Notes: generated from the sequence alone by a model not told the origin. A DNA stretch of 6,463 nucleotides from Clostridiales bacterium (GCA_021635425.1 JAJWOJ010000125.1:1-6463); one strand, 5' to 3'; positions 1-6,313 are shown, counted from the first letter of the stretch. A program made the numbers and translations.

Positions 1-1520
1 TGACCGTACTGACCTTTACCGCCGGACTGTCTCTTGTACATTCCTTCGGCGTCGACGGCTTTTCTGAACGTCTCTTTATAAGATACTTGCGGCTTACCGA
101 CGGTAGCTTCTACCTTGAATTCTCTGAGCAATCTGTCAACGATGATTTCGAGGTGAAGTTCGCCCATTCCGGCGATGATCGTCTGTCCCGTTTCTTTATC
201 CGTATAGAACTTGAAGGTGGGGTCTTCCTCCGCGAGCTTCAAAAGCGCGAGAGTCATCTTTTCCTGACCCGCTTTCGTCTTAGGCTCGATTGCAACCTGA
301 ATAACGGGTTCGGGGAATTCCATCTTCTCGAGGATGATCGGGTGATCTTCGTCGCAGAGCGTGTCGCCCGTCGTGGTGTCTTTAAGACCTACGATTGCGC
401 AGATATCTCCCGAATAAATCTGATCGATTTCCTCTCTGTGGTTAGCGTGCATAAGGACGAGTCTTCCCACTCTTTCCTTCTTGCCTTTCGTAGCGTTGTA
501 TACATACGAGCCTGCGGATAAAGTACCCGAGTATGCTCTGAAGTATGCAAGTTTACCTACGAACGGATCGGCTACCATCTTGAATGCAAGACCTGCAAAC
601 GGCTCTTCGTCGTCCGTCTTTCTTATTTCTTCTTCGCCCGTGTCGGGGTTGATACCCTTAACGTGATCTACGTCGATGGGGCTGGGGAGATAATCAACGA
701 TAGCGTCGAGAAGGTGCTGAACGCCTCTGTTCTTGTAGCTCGAGCCGCAAAGAACGGGGTTCATCTTCATCGAAAGCGTACCTTTTCTTATGGCTTTCTT
801 CATTTCTTCGGGAGTAAGTTCGCCCGTTTCGAAGAATTTCTCCATAAGTTCGTCGTCCTGCTCGGCGCAAGCTTCCATAAGAGCTTGTCTCGCTTCGGCT
901 GCCTTGTCGGCATATTCCGCGGGGATAGGTCCTACCGTGAAATCTTTACCGAGGTCGTCGTGATAAATAATCGAGTCGTTAGCGACAAGGTCGATTATTC
1001 CGCAGAACGTATCTTCTTTACCGATGGGAAGACAGATCGGAATAGCGTTGGCTTTAAGTCTGTCTTTCATCATCTGTACGGCGTTATCGAAATTCGCGCC
1101 GTTGATATCCATTTTGTTTACGTATGCGATACGGGGAACGTGATATTTGTCTGCCTGACGCCAAACGGTTTCGGACTGAGGCTCGACGCCGCCCTTCGCG
1201 CAGAACGTTGCGACTGCACCGTCCAATACTCTCAGCGATCTTTCGACTTCAACGGTGAAGTCAACGTGTCCCGGGGTATCGATGATGTTTATTCTGTTGC
1301 CTTTCCAGAAGCATGTGGTTGCGGCAGAACAAATGGTTATACCTCTTTCCTGCTCCTGAACCATGAAGTCCATCGTAGCCGCGCCGTCGTGAACTTCGCC
1401 GAGCTTATGGGTCTTTCCCGTGTAGAAAAGGATACGCTCGGTCGTAGTGGTTTTACCCGCGTCGATGTGCGCCATGATACCGATGTTTCTGGTATGTTGT
1501 AAGTCGTATTGTCTTGGCAT
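1..1520 (-). CDS. fusA: Elongation factor G (EF-G), 3' end cut by window edge
   Basis: EF-G is the cytoplasmic GTPase that moves tRNAs and mRNA through the ribosome after each peptide bond and, with ribosome recycling factor, splits ribosomes. I translated the frame by hand from the ATG at 1520: it stays open for 506 codons to the edge, out of roughly 690 in the family, so about a quarter of the gene is missing. Visible motifs are the P-loop AHIDAGKT (residues 17-24), switch I RGITI (59-63), DTPGH (81-85) with the catalytic His85, and NKMD (135-138). Domains II and III follow, then the start of domain IV, where the window ends at GGKGQYGH. Residue 64 is Cys where Thr is more common. The start MPRQYDL is the usual one for the family. 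It is the third gene of the str operon, 88 bases after rpsG; tuf may follow outside the window. Confidence 0.98.
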   Translation of the reverse strand, partial: MPRQYDLQHTRNIGIMAHIDAGKTTTTERILFYTGKTHKLGEVHDGAATMDFMVQEQERGITICSAATTCFWKGNRINIIDTPGHVDFTVEVERSLRVLDGAVATFCAKGGVEPQSETVWRQADKYHVPRIAYVNKMDINGANFDNAVQMMKDRLKANAIPICLPIGKEDTFCGIIDLVANDSIIYHDDLGKDFTVGPIPAEYADKAAEARQALMEACAEQDDELMEKFFETGELTPEEMKKAIRKGTLSMKMNPVLCGSSYKNRGVQHLLDAIVDYLPSPIDVDHVKGINPDTGEEEIRKTDDEEPFAGLAFKMVADPFVGKLAYFRAYSGTLSAGSYVYNATKGKKERVGRLVLMHANHREEIDQIYSGDICAIVGLKDTTTGDTLCDEDHPIILEKMEFPEPVIQVAIEPKTKAGQEKMTLALLKLAEEDPTFKFYTDKETGQTIIAGMGELHLEIIVDRLLREFKVEATVGKPQVSYKETFRKAVDAEGMYKRQSGGKGQYG

Positions 1521-1533
1521 AAATGTAAATTTA

Positions 1534-1540
1534 CTCCTTA
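1534..1540 (-). promoter_or_regulatory. fusA ribosome binding site, wide spacing
   Basis: TAAGGAG lies 13 bases upstream of the fusA ATG at 1520. The other genes here have 7 to 9 bases. No other in-frame start fits better, because the conserved EF-G N-terminus begins exactly at this ATG. The wide spacing may lower initiation efficiency, but that is inference. Confidence 0.75.
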
Positions 1541-1547
1541 ATTATCG

Positions 1548-1606
1548 AAAAAACCCGTAAGGCTCGGAAATTTTGCCGATATAAGCAAAACCCTCGCCTA
1601 AGCCGG
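1548..1606 (-). terminator. Candidate attenuator hairpin between rpsG and fusA
   Basis: In the transcript, the arm at 1596-1606 (CCGGCTTAGGC) can pair imperfectly with the arm at 1554-1563 (GCCTTACGGG). An inner helix TTTTGC/GCAAAA (1571-1590) closes an 8-base loop. Six U residues (1548-1553) follow directly. This has the layout of a Rho-independent terminator, but it sits inside an operon before an essential gene, so partial termination or RNA-end protection is more likely than full termination. The outer stem has mismatches and no folding energy was computed. Confidence 0.4.
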
Positions 1607-1608
1607 AA

Positions 1609-2079
1609 TTACCAGCGGTAATGAGCAAACGCCTTGTTTGCTTCCGCCATTCTGTGAGTATCTTCCTTCTTCTTTACGGCACCGCCCGCGTTGTTGTACG
1701 CGTCCATAAGTTCGGACGCGAGCTTGTTGCTCATGTCGCGGTCGCTTCTCTTTCTCGCGCTTGCAACGATCCAACGGATTGCGAGAGTTTGTCTTCTCTC
1801 GGGTCTGATTTCGATAGGAACCTGATAGTTGGATCCGCCTACTCTTCTCGCTTTAACTTCGAGAAGGGGCATTACGTTGTTCATCGCCTGGTTGAATAAG
1901 TCCATAGGCTCGACGCCGAGCTTTTCGGACGACTTCGTCAAAGCGTCGTATACGATGGTCTGCGCGGTACCTTTCTTACCGTCAAGCATAACCTGATTGA
2001 TAAGTTTGGTAAGCACTTTGTTGCCGTATATAGGATCGGGTAAAACGTCCCTTTTGGGTACATTACCTCTTCTTGGCAT
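1609..2079 (-). CDS. rpsG: 30S ribosomal protein S7
   Basis: S7 is a primary binding protein of the 16S rRNA 3' major domain. It starts assembly of the small-subunit head and sits near the E site and the mRNA exit. The 156-residue length is the normal bacterial one. The N-terminus MPRRGNVPKRDVLPDP and the central RRVGGSNYQVP-IEIRPERR block, which covers the beta-hairpin and conserved basic surface (about residues 78-95), are typical, as is the end AFAHYRW. The start at 2079 is supported by AAAGGAGG at 2089-2096 with 9 bases of spacing. It is the middle gene of the str operon, 210 bases after rpsL. In E. coli S7 represses its own operon from the rpsL-rpsG gap; the foldable gap here suggests a similar role, which is inference. 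Confidence 0.99.
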   Translation of the reverse strand: MPRRGNVPKRDVLPDPIYGNKVLTKLINQVMLDGKKGTAQTIVYDALTKSSEKLGVEPMDLFNQAMNNVMPLLEVKARRVGGSNYQVPIEIRPERRQTLAIRWIVASARKRSDRDMSNKLASELMDAYNNAGGAVKKKEDTHRMAEANKAFAHYRW

Positions 2080-2106
2080 AATGGTTGTCCTCCTTTAAAT
2101 TTTTTA

Positions 2107-2242
2107 GGGTATAATAAATATAACCCGTGTACAGCTATCGCTCTTAAACCGCTCGGTTTACCTTGCGGGAGCGAACCTTCCGACGTTCGAAACGTCGTAC
2201 TGCCTACTCTTCGGGCGTTTCAGAATCTCCGCCATAAGTAGG
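2107..2242 (-). promoter_or_regulatory. Structured rpsL-rpsG intercistronic RNA, possible S7 autoregulatory site
   Basis: Four potential helices line up in the transcript. First, CCTACT/AGTAGG (2237-2242 with 2203-2208) encloses GGCG/CGCC (2230-2233 with 2214-2217). Second, a perfect 7-bp hairpin CGACGTT/AACGTCG lies at 2181-2197. Third, TCGCTC/GAGCGA (2169-2174 with 2138-2143) encloses a 6 to 7-bp hairpin TAAACCG/CGGTTTA at 2145-2160. Fourth, GGGT-TATA pairs with TATACCC at 2107-2126, just before the rpsG ribosome binding site. No known riboswitch core or T-box signature is visible. In E. coli the S7 operator lies in this intercistronic region; equivalence here is inference from position and foldability only. 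Confidence 0.5.
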
Positions 2243-2289
2243 ATTTGTGATTTTGCAAATTCTAATTTAATTTAAAAGTTTAAGTTAAA

Positions 2290-2661
2290 TTACTTGGGGC
2301 GTTTCGCGCCGTATTTGCTTCTTGCCTGTTTTCTCTTCGCAACGCCTGCGGTATCGAGCGTGCCGCGGATGATATGATATCTTACGCCGGGCAAATCTCT
2401 TACTCTTCCGCCGCGGATAAGCACGGAGCTGTGTTCCTGAAGGTTGTGACCTTCGCCGGGAATATACACCGTTCCTTCCTGCTTGTTCGTGAGACGAACT
2501 CTCGCGATCTTACGAAGCGCCGAGTTAGGCTTTTTGGGGGAAGTCGTAGTGACGGAAAGGCATACGCCTCTCTTCTGCGGGCAATGATTCATGATAGGAG
2601 TCTTGCACTTGTCCTGCGCCGTAACTCTGCCTTGCTTGATAAGTTGGTTGATGGTTGGCAT
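2290..2661 (-). CDS. rpsL: 30S ribosomal protein S12 with Arg at residue 88
   Basis: S12 sits at the decoding centre of the 30S subunit, controls accuracy, and is the protein whose changes give streptomycin resistance or dependence. At 123 residues it aligns without gaps to E. coli S12 numbering. The conserved loop PKKPNSALRK (42-51) keeps Lys43. The second decoding loop reads RGGRVRDLPGVRY (83-95), with Arg at 88 instead of the usual Lys. Asp89, the RimO methylthiolation site in E. coli, is present. The C-terminus ARSKYGAKRPK is typical. The start is fixed by TAAGGAGG 7 bases upstream of the ATG at 2661. It is the first gene of the str operon, with its own promoter at about 2780-2808 and a foldable leader of about 110 bases. 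Confidence 0.99.
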   Translation of the reverse strand: MPTINQLIKQGRVTAQDKCKTPIMNHCPQKRGVCLSVTTTSPKKPNSALRKIARVRLTNKQEGTVYIPGEGHNLQEHSSVLIRGGRVRDLPGVRYHIIRGTLDTAGVAKRKQARSKYGAKRPK

Positions 2662-2694
2662 TTCTTTACCTCCTTATAGATTTGGATATTCTGA

Positions 2695-2714
2695 AAACGG
2701 ACCCTAACCCGTTT
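2695..2714 (-). promoter_or_regulatory. Small hairpin in rpsL leader
   Basis: AAACGG and CCGTTT form a perfect 6-bp stem with an 8-base loop in the rpsL 5' untranslated region, between the leader switch and the ribosome binding site. The 3' arm ends in four U, so it is terminator-like but weak. A role in attenuation together with the upstream element is possible but unproven. Confidence 0.35.
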
Positions 2715-2727
2715 AAAGAAAGCATAA

Positions 2728-2770
2728 TAAAGGTATTATCCGCACAAGTTTGCATACCTTTACGGATAAT
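2728..2770 (-). promoter_or_regulatory. Interleaved inverted repeats in rpsL leader (possible RNA switch)
   Basis: Reading the transcript, four blocks occur in the order A, B, A', B'. A is ATTATCCG (2763-2770), B is TAAAGGTA (2755-2762), A' is CGGATAAT (2735-2742) and B' is TACCTTTA (2728-2735). A pairs perfectly with A' and B with B', each over 8 bases. B follows A directly, and A' and B' share one base, so both helices cannot form together: there is no loop to bridge a pseudoknot. A starts only a few bases after the predicted transcription start near 2773. This looks like a two-state leader, or alternatively a DNA operator downstream of the promoter. Confidence 0.5.
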
Positions 2771-2779
2771 CACCGATTC

Positions 2780-2808
2780 AGTATATCATTTTTAAATCGT
2801 TTCGTCAA
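2780..2808 (-). promoter_or_regulatory. rpsL (str operon) sigma-A promoter
   Basis: The -35 box TTGACG (2803-2808) and -10 box TATACT (2780-2785) are separated by exactly 17 bases. A run of seven A on the transcribed-sense strand (2810-2816) lies directly upstream of the -35 and may act as an UP-like element. Transcription should start near 2773, giving a leader of about 110 bases before rpsL. It supports expression of the str operon independently of the tldD transcript. Confidence 0.85.
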
Positions 2809-2820
2809 CTTTTTTTGGGG

Positions 2821-2931
2821 CGTTTATCGGGCAAATTGCATAATTTTTATAAATTATTACGGCTTTTGCCGCGCATATTTACGAAAGACGTCCGCCGCCC
2901 GTCAAAAGCCCCGACGCGGCTTCGATAAACG
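2821..2931. repeat. 111-bp segment bounded by a 9-bp inverted repeat
   Basis: CGTTTATCG (2821-2829) and CGATAAACG (2923-2931) are perfect inverted copies at the two ends of the SGNH-rpsL gap. Between them are three smaller hairpins: a GC-rich one at 2894-2920, CGGC/GCCG around four bases at 2860-2871, and a 7-bp AT-rich one at 2840-2857. The whole could fold as a multi-branched RNA or be a small palindromic repeat element. It contains no gene. Only one copy is in the window, so its repetitive nature cannot be judged here. Confidence 0.4.
2894..2920 (-). terminator. Weak candidate terminator after SGNH hydrolase gene
   Basis: In the transcript GCCGC-GTC pairs with GAC-GG-GCGGC, giving an 8-bp GC-rich stem with a 2-base bulge, beginning about 19 bases after the hydrolase stop. 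The downstream U tract is poor (TCTTTCG), so efficient intrinsic termination is doubtful. The position between two transcription units makes a terminator plausible. Confidence 0.3.
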
Positions 2932-2938
2932 AAAGGAA

Positions 2939-3526
2939 TCAGAGAGCGGCGAGTATGGCTTTCGCGACGTGTTCGGCGAGCCTTTCGCTTCCCGCTTCGG
3001 TATAATGAACTCCGTCGTCCGTCCTCATTTCGTTCGGAAGGTTCGCGCTTACCGTGTAAAGATCGTTCACGCCGTAACCGTATTTGCCCGCGATGAATTT
3101 TACCACTTCGTTTCTGCGAAGAATTATTCCCGTTTGCTTATAATCTATTCTCGCGTTGCCCGTTTCCTTGACTATCGTCGACGTGGCGAGGATAACTTTT
3201 CTGTTTTTGCCTATTTCTTTAAGCAGTTTTTCTATCCCCTCGCCATAAACCCTATCGGTCATGTGCCAGCCGTGCAAACCGTGATTGAAATGTATGAGCG
3301 CGTAATCGGAATCGGCTGCAAGCCCTGCCACGGCGCCCGTATAAACTTTCGAATCGACTGCGTAAGACATGGCTATGTAATCTACGTAACACTTACCCTC
3401 GAGCTTGTCTTTGACATACTCGTAATAAGCGCGCGTAATACTGTCGCCGACGAGCAGAACCCTCGGCAAATCTTTATTGGCGGTGCGGTCGCACCAGGTC
3501 TGAATCCACTCGAATTCTTCTTTCAT
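2939..3526 (-). CDS. SGNH/GDSL-family hydrolase, cytoplasmic
   Basis: This is a 195-residue serine esterase or acylhydrolase of the SGNH fold. With Met at 3526 as residue 1, block I is GDSITR (27-32) with nucleophile Ser29. Block III is the variant FNHGLHGW (80-87), where Asn81 is the likely oxyanion residue. Block V is DDGVH (170-174) with catalytic Asp171 and His174. There is no signal peptide or membrane segment, so it should act in the cytoplasm. The GLHGW form is found in uncharacterised hydrolases, some linked to carbohydrate deacetylation; the substrate here is unknown. The upstream ATG at 3544 is rejected because the ribosome binding site GGAGGAG overlaps it and is well spaced for 3526. 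The gene lies 95 bases after tldE, with no clear promoter of its own, so co-transcription is likely. Confidence 0.88.
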   Translation of the reverse strand: MKEEFEWIQTWCDRTANKDLPRVLLVGDSITRAYYEYVKDKLEGKCYVDYIAMSYAVDSKVYTGAVAGLAADSDYALIHFNHGLHGWHMTDRVYGEGIEKLLKEIGKNRKVILATSTIVKETGNARIDYKQTGIILRRNEVVKFIAGKYGYGVNDLYTVSANLPNEMRTDDGVHYTEAGSERLAEHVAKAILAAL

Positions 3527-3535
3527 AAAAACATT

Positions 3536-3542
3536 CTCCTCC
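3536..3542 (-). promoter_or_regulatory. Ribosome binding site deciding the hydrolase start
   Basis: GGAGGAG lies 9 bases upstream of the ATG at 3526. An in-frame ATG at 3544 overlaps its first base region and has no such site ahead of it. This favours the shorter protein by six residues. Confidence 0.8.
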
Positions 3543-3555
3543 ATTTATTTCCGAC

Positions 3556-3605
3556 CGATTTAAAACAGAAATCGCCCCGAAGCCGTTTTTTTGGCGTTTC
3601 ACGGC
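3556..3605 (-). promoter_or_regulatory. Foldable tldE-hydrolase gap (possible pseudoknot or hairpin)
   Basis: In the transcript GCCGT (3601-3605) can pair with ACGGC (3582-3586), while CGCC (3593-3596) can pair with GGCG (3573-3576). The connecting loops are 4, 6 and 5 bases, which an H-type pseudoknot could tolerate. A competing perfect 6-bp hairpin CGATTT/AAATCG lies at 3556-3574 and shares bases with the second helix. The stems are short, so this may be chance. No good promoter is visible in the gap. Confidence 0.25.
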
Positions 3606-3621
3606 AAATCCGCTTATGATT

Positions 3622-4905
3622 TTAAAGTATTTCCATTCCTTTCAGAAGAACTTTGTAAGGTCCGCCGTAGTTTTCGAAAACCCTCGTCTTGTCGGAAAGG
3701 CGGATGTTCGCAAGCACTTCGGAAAGCCTGCCGCTCATCGAAATTCCCGTAAGGGGAACGACCTTTTCGCCGTCGTGATAATAAGCGAGCCTTATTTCGC
3801 CGCCTATGTAATCGTTGTAAAGGTCGAGCTGCAAGCCCGAAAGCGAAACGCATTCGAGATAAGGAGCTTTCAGGAGTTCTTCGTCCGTAAGCGTTCCCTT
3901 TTCAACCTCGACGCATCTGAGGTTGCCCGTCGGCTTTTCGCCGAGGTATTCGGCGAATCTGTTCGCGCCGAACATTCCGACGACCTTACCGTTTTCTATA
4001 ATCTTCCTGTCGGCGAGCGTAACGCCGTCCGCGTCGAAGGCGGCGGAAAATCTGCTGCCTTTGATTTCGCCTTTCATCGTAAGATTTATCTTATCGCCGT
4101 CGCCCTTTTGCAGATCGTCGCCGATTTTATGAAGCGCGGAATGAGAATAAGCCGCCGAATAATTGAGGTCGAAAGCGATTTCGGTGAAAAGTTCGCCCGC
4201 TTCCTTGGCGTTTAAAACCACGGGGACGTTTATCTTTCCTTCGGGTTTTTTCGCGCGTTTACGGCCGCGCACCTCTTTCATCTTTTCTTCTATTTCTCTC
4301 GTGACGTCGTTTTCGTCGAACTCGGTGAAACGATACGCTTCGTAAAGCTCGACCGATTCCCCGCCCTCGTTCCAGGTGGGGATAGCCTCGACCATGGCGT
4401 CGTATTTTATCTCCGTCGCGTCCACGCCCCTGCCGTTTAACACCGACGAAACGTGCTTATATACGAAAACCTCGAGCGCGTTTATCGAGCCGCCCTCGAA
4501 TTTATCGGCTTTGAAAACGGCGTCGGAAATTTTCGCCGCAAGTTCTTTCGGGTCGTATTTTTCAAAATCGGAAGCCACTTTCCTCTCGATTTTTTCGCCG
4601 CACGGGATATCGTAAGGCTCGTTGAAAACGAGTTTCGCCCTTTCCGCCGCGGCGGTTATTTTGTTTTTGATTTCTTCTTCGTTCATCGAAGAATAGACGG
4701 GGAAGGACGATTCGCCCTTCTTGCCGTCGTGATCGACGTAAACGGTAACCGTTACGTCGCGCGTGTCGGTATGTCTCGCCGTTTCGAGCTTTCTGTGAAC
4801 GAAAAAGAGTTCATCCGACGTCGTTTCCGTCGAGTTGATTTTATAATCGGAGACGCGTTTGTTCGCCCCGATGAGTTTTTTAAGTTCGGAAATCTGTATT
4901 TTCAT
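3622..4905 (-). CDS. tldE: TldE/PmbA, metal-free partner of the TldD protease
   Basis: TldE (PmbA) forms a heterodimer with TldD in the cytoplasm. In E. coli the pair matures microcin B17 by removing its leader and degrades the antitoxin CcdA; natural substrates in most bacteria are unknown. The protein is 427 residues, a little shorter than E. coli PmbA (450). The N-terminal half (roughly 1-210) and the C-terminal half (roughly 215-427) follow the family layout. No HExxxH motif is present, as expected for TldE. C-terminal family features include GNLRCVEVEKG, the SGRLSEVLANI segment, and the end GPYKVLLKGMEIL. Its ATG overlaps the tldD stop by four bases (ATGA), and GAGGTG inside the end of tldD serves as ribosome binding site, so translational coupling and 1:1 supply are likely. 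The subunit call rests on sequence pattern and on pairing with tldD. Confidence 0.93.
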   Translation of the reverse strand: MKIQISELKKLIGANKRVSDYKINSTETTSDELFFVHRKLETARHTDTRDVTVTVYVDHDGKKGESSFPVYSSMNEEEIKNKITAAAERAKLVFNEPYDIPCGEKIERKVASDFEKYDPKELAAKISDAVFKADKFEGGSINALEVFVYKHVSSVLNGRGVDATEIKYDAMVEAIPTWNEGGESVELYEAYRFTEFDENDVTREIEEKMKEVRGRKRAKKPEGKINVPVVLNAKEAGELFTEIAFDLNYSAAYSHSALHKIGDDLQKGDGDKINLTMKGEIKGSRFSAAFDADGVTLADRKIIENGKVVGMFGANRFAEYLGEKPTGNLRCVEVEKGTLTDEELLKAPYLECVSLSGLQLDLYNDYIGGEIRLAYYHDGEKVVPLTGISMSGRLSEVLANIRLSDKTRVFENYGGPYKVLLKGMEIL

Positions 4906-6299
4906 GCGAGTTTACACCTCACTTTGAGCGCGGGTCCGCCGTCCGAAACCCTCACCCATTCTTTATAACCCTTACCGCACTGCCCCGAGCCTATAACGCT
5001 CAGTCCGTCCGAAACCATGGTTATCGATTTTAAAAGTTCGGGAACGCTTCCGCTCATAACGACGGGCGAAACGTAATTTTCGGTAAGCTTGCCGTCGATT
5101 ATTTCTATTCCGTATTCCGCAGTGCATTGTATCTGCCAGTTCTTCGGGTCTTCCATGCCGTTGTTGGTTTCGAAAAGCATGTAACCGTGTTTAACGGAAG
5201 CGATCATATCCTCAAGCTTATCGGACCCCGCCTCGAAAAAGGTGTTGGTCATTCTCGTGTACGCCTTTCTCTTGTAGCTCTCTCTTCTGCCGTTGCCCGT
5301 GGGGATTGCGTTAAGTTCGCTTGCCGAAACGAGATCGCACATACCCGAGACGAGTATGCCGTTCTCTATTATCTGAGTGTCGCCGGCTAAAACCCCGTCG
5401 TCGTCGAAGAAATAAGAAGCCGCGGAAAGGGTTGCCGCCGCGCCGTCTTTCATGTTGCATACGGGAGAAGCCACGTATTTTCCGACGTATTCTTTTGCCA
5501 AAGCTCTGTCCTTAACGAACTGATCCATCTCCACGCCGTGACCGAACGCCTCATGCGCGATAAGCCCCGAAATGGAACTGTCGGTTATAACGTCGTAAAT
5601 CCCCGGCTTTATCGGTTCGGCTTTAACGAGGTGTTCCGCCTTGTCGATAAGTTTATCGAGTTTTGCGGGAAGAGCCTCGAAAACCTCCGCAATCTTCGTC
5701 GAGTACGCGTCTTCTCTCGCTCGCACCGTTTTGCCGTCCTTATAAACGGCTATCGCCATAGCGTTAACCCAGCCGTAACTCTGGTCGAGTTCTCTGTTTT
5801 TGGAAACGAACAGTTTCGAAACCGAAAAGGGCTGAACGTACCCTATCGCGTTGACGACCTTATCGCTTCTTCTTTTGATTTCGTCTTTGATTTTTACGCA
5901 GAAATCCAGAAGGTCTTTATCTTCGAACTCGTCGAAATCGGTTTGCCTTACAAACGAATCTTTCAAAGGTTCGTCCAGGGGTTCTTCGGGCGATATCTGC
6001 CTGCCGTCGAGTTCTTTCGCCGTTTTAACTTCCGCCGCTATTTTATCGGCGAGCGCGTGTATATCTCCCGTTATATCGTCGAGCGAATATTCGAAATAAG
6101 CTCCGCCCTTCCACATTTTAACGACGAAGCCGCATTCGCCCGCGCCGTCTCTGACGGACGACGAACGAAAATCAGCCGTACAAAGCGTCATCCTCACGTC
6201 CGTGCCGAGTACGCTTACGTAAGAAAAGCTATCCGAAAGCTCACTGACGAGCTTTTTCATCGCTTCTCTTTTACTTTCGAGAAATTCCGAAAATGCCAT
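4902..6299 (-). CDS. tldD: TldD, zinc metalloprotease subunit
   Basis: TldD is the catalytic subunit of the TldD/TldE protease, which cleaves small unfolded peptides inside its chamber. From Met at 6299 it has 465 residues (E. coli TldD has 481). The zinc motif HEAFGH (249-254, HExxxH) followed by GVEMD is intact. Cys441, in the QCGKG segment near the C-terminus, matches the third zinc ligand of the E. coli enzyme. The substrate-binding halves flank it normally, and no frame break is seen. The start at 6299 is chosen because AAGGAG lies 8 bases upstream; an upstream TTG would place non-family residues inside the structured leader. It is the first gene of the unit and overlaps tldE by 4 bases. 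A consensus promoter within an inverted repeat at 6404-6441 suggests repressor control. No bacteriocin or antitoxin gene is in the window to suggest a substrate. Confidence 0.96.
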   Translation of the reverse strand: MAFSEFLESKREAMKKLVSELSDSFSYVSVLGTDVRMTLCTADFRSSSVRDGAGECGFVVKMWKGGAYFEYSLDDITGDIHALADKIAAEVKTAKELDGRQISPEEPLDEPLKDSFVRQTDFDEFEDKDLLDFCVKIKDEIKRRSDKVVNAIGYVQPFSVSKLFVSKNRELDQSYGWVNAMAIAVYKDGKTVRAREDAYSTKIAEVFEALPAKLDKLIDKAEHLVKAEPIKPGIYDVITDSSISGLIAHEAFGHGVEMDQFVKDRALAKEYVGKYVASPVCNMKDGAAATLSAASYFFDDDGVLAGDTQIIENGILVSGMCDLVSASELNAIPTGNGRRESYKRKAYTRMTNTFFEAGSDKLEDMIASVKHGYMLFETNNGMEDPKNWQIQCTAEYGIEIIDGKLTENYVSPVVMSGSVPELLKSITMVSDGLSVIGSGQCGKGYKEWVRVSDGGPALKVRCKLA

Positions 6300-6307
6300 A
6301 TCTTTTT

Positions 6308-6313
6308 CTCCTT
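6308..6313 (-). promoter_or_regulatory. tldD ribosome binding site deciding the start
   Basis: AAGGAG lies 8 bases before the ATG at 6299. It fixes the start of TldD at MAFSEFLES and rules out the 25-residue extension from a TTG at 6374, which would be translated from within the leader hairpin. Confidence 0.85.

Noticed and set aside
663..1502. Long open frame on the plus strand opposite fusA
   Set aside because: It is antisense to the highly conserved EF-G G domain, has no recognisable family and no good ribosome binding site; its openness follows from the codon bias of fusA.
1..1520. Possible frameshift or pseudogene in fusA, since no stop codon is found
   Set aside because: Hand translation shows an unbroken EF-G frame from 1520 to the window edge; it is simply cut by the window.
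2107..2242. T-box, tRNA or known riboswitch in the rpsL-rpsG gap
   Set aside because: There is no T-box GGGTGG-type antiterminator sequence, no cloverleaf with TTCGA arm in the right place and no recognised riboswitch core.
3527..3544. ATG at 3544 as the hydrolase start
   Set aside because: It overlaps the GGAGGAG that is correctly spaced for the ATG at 3526.
2750..3619. Plus-strand open frame of 289 codons across the SGNH hydrolase and the rpsL promoter
   Set aside because: It would span a clear promoter and intergenic hairpins and is opposite a gene with intact catalytic motifs; the translation resembles no protein.
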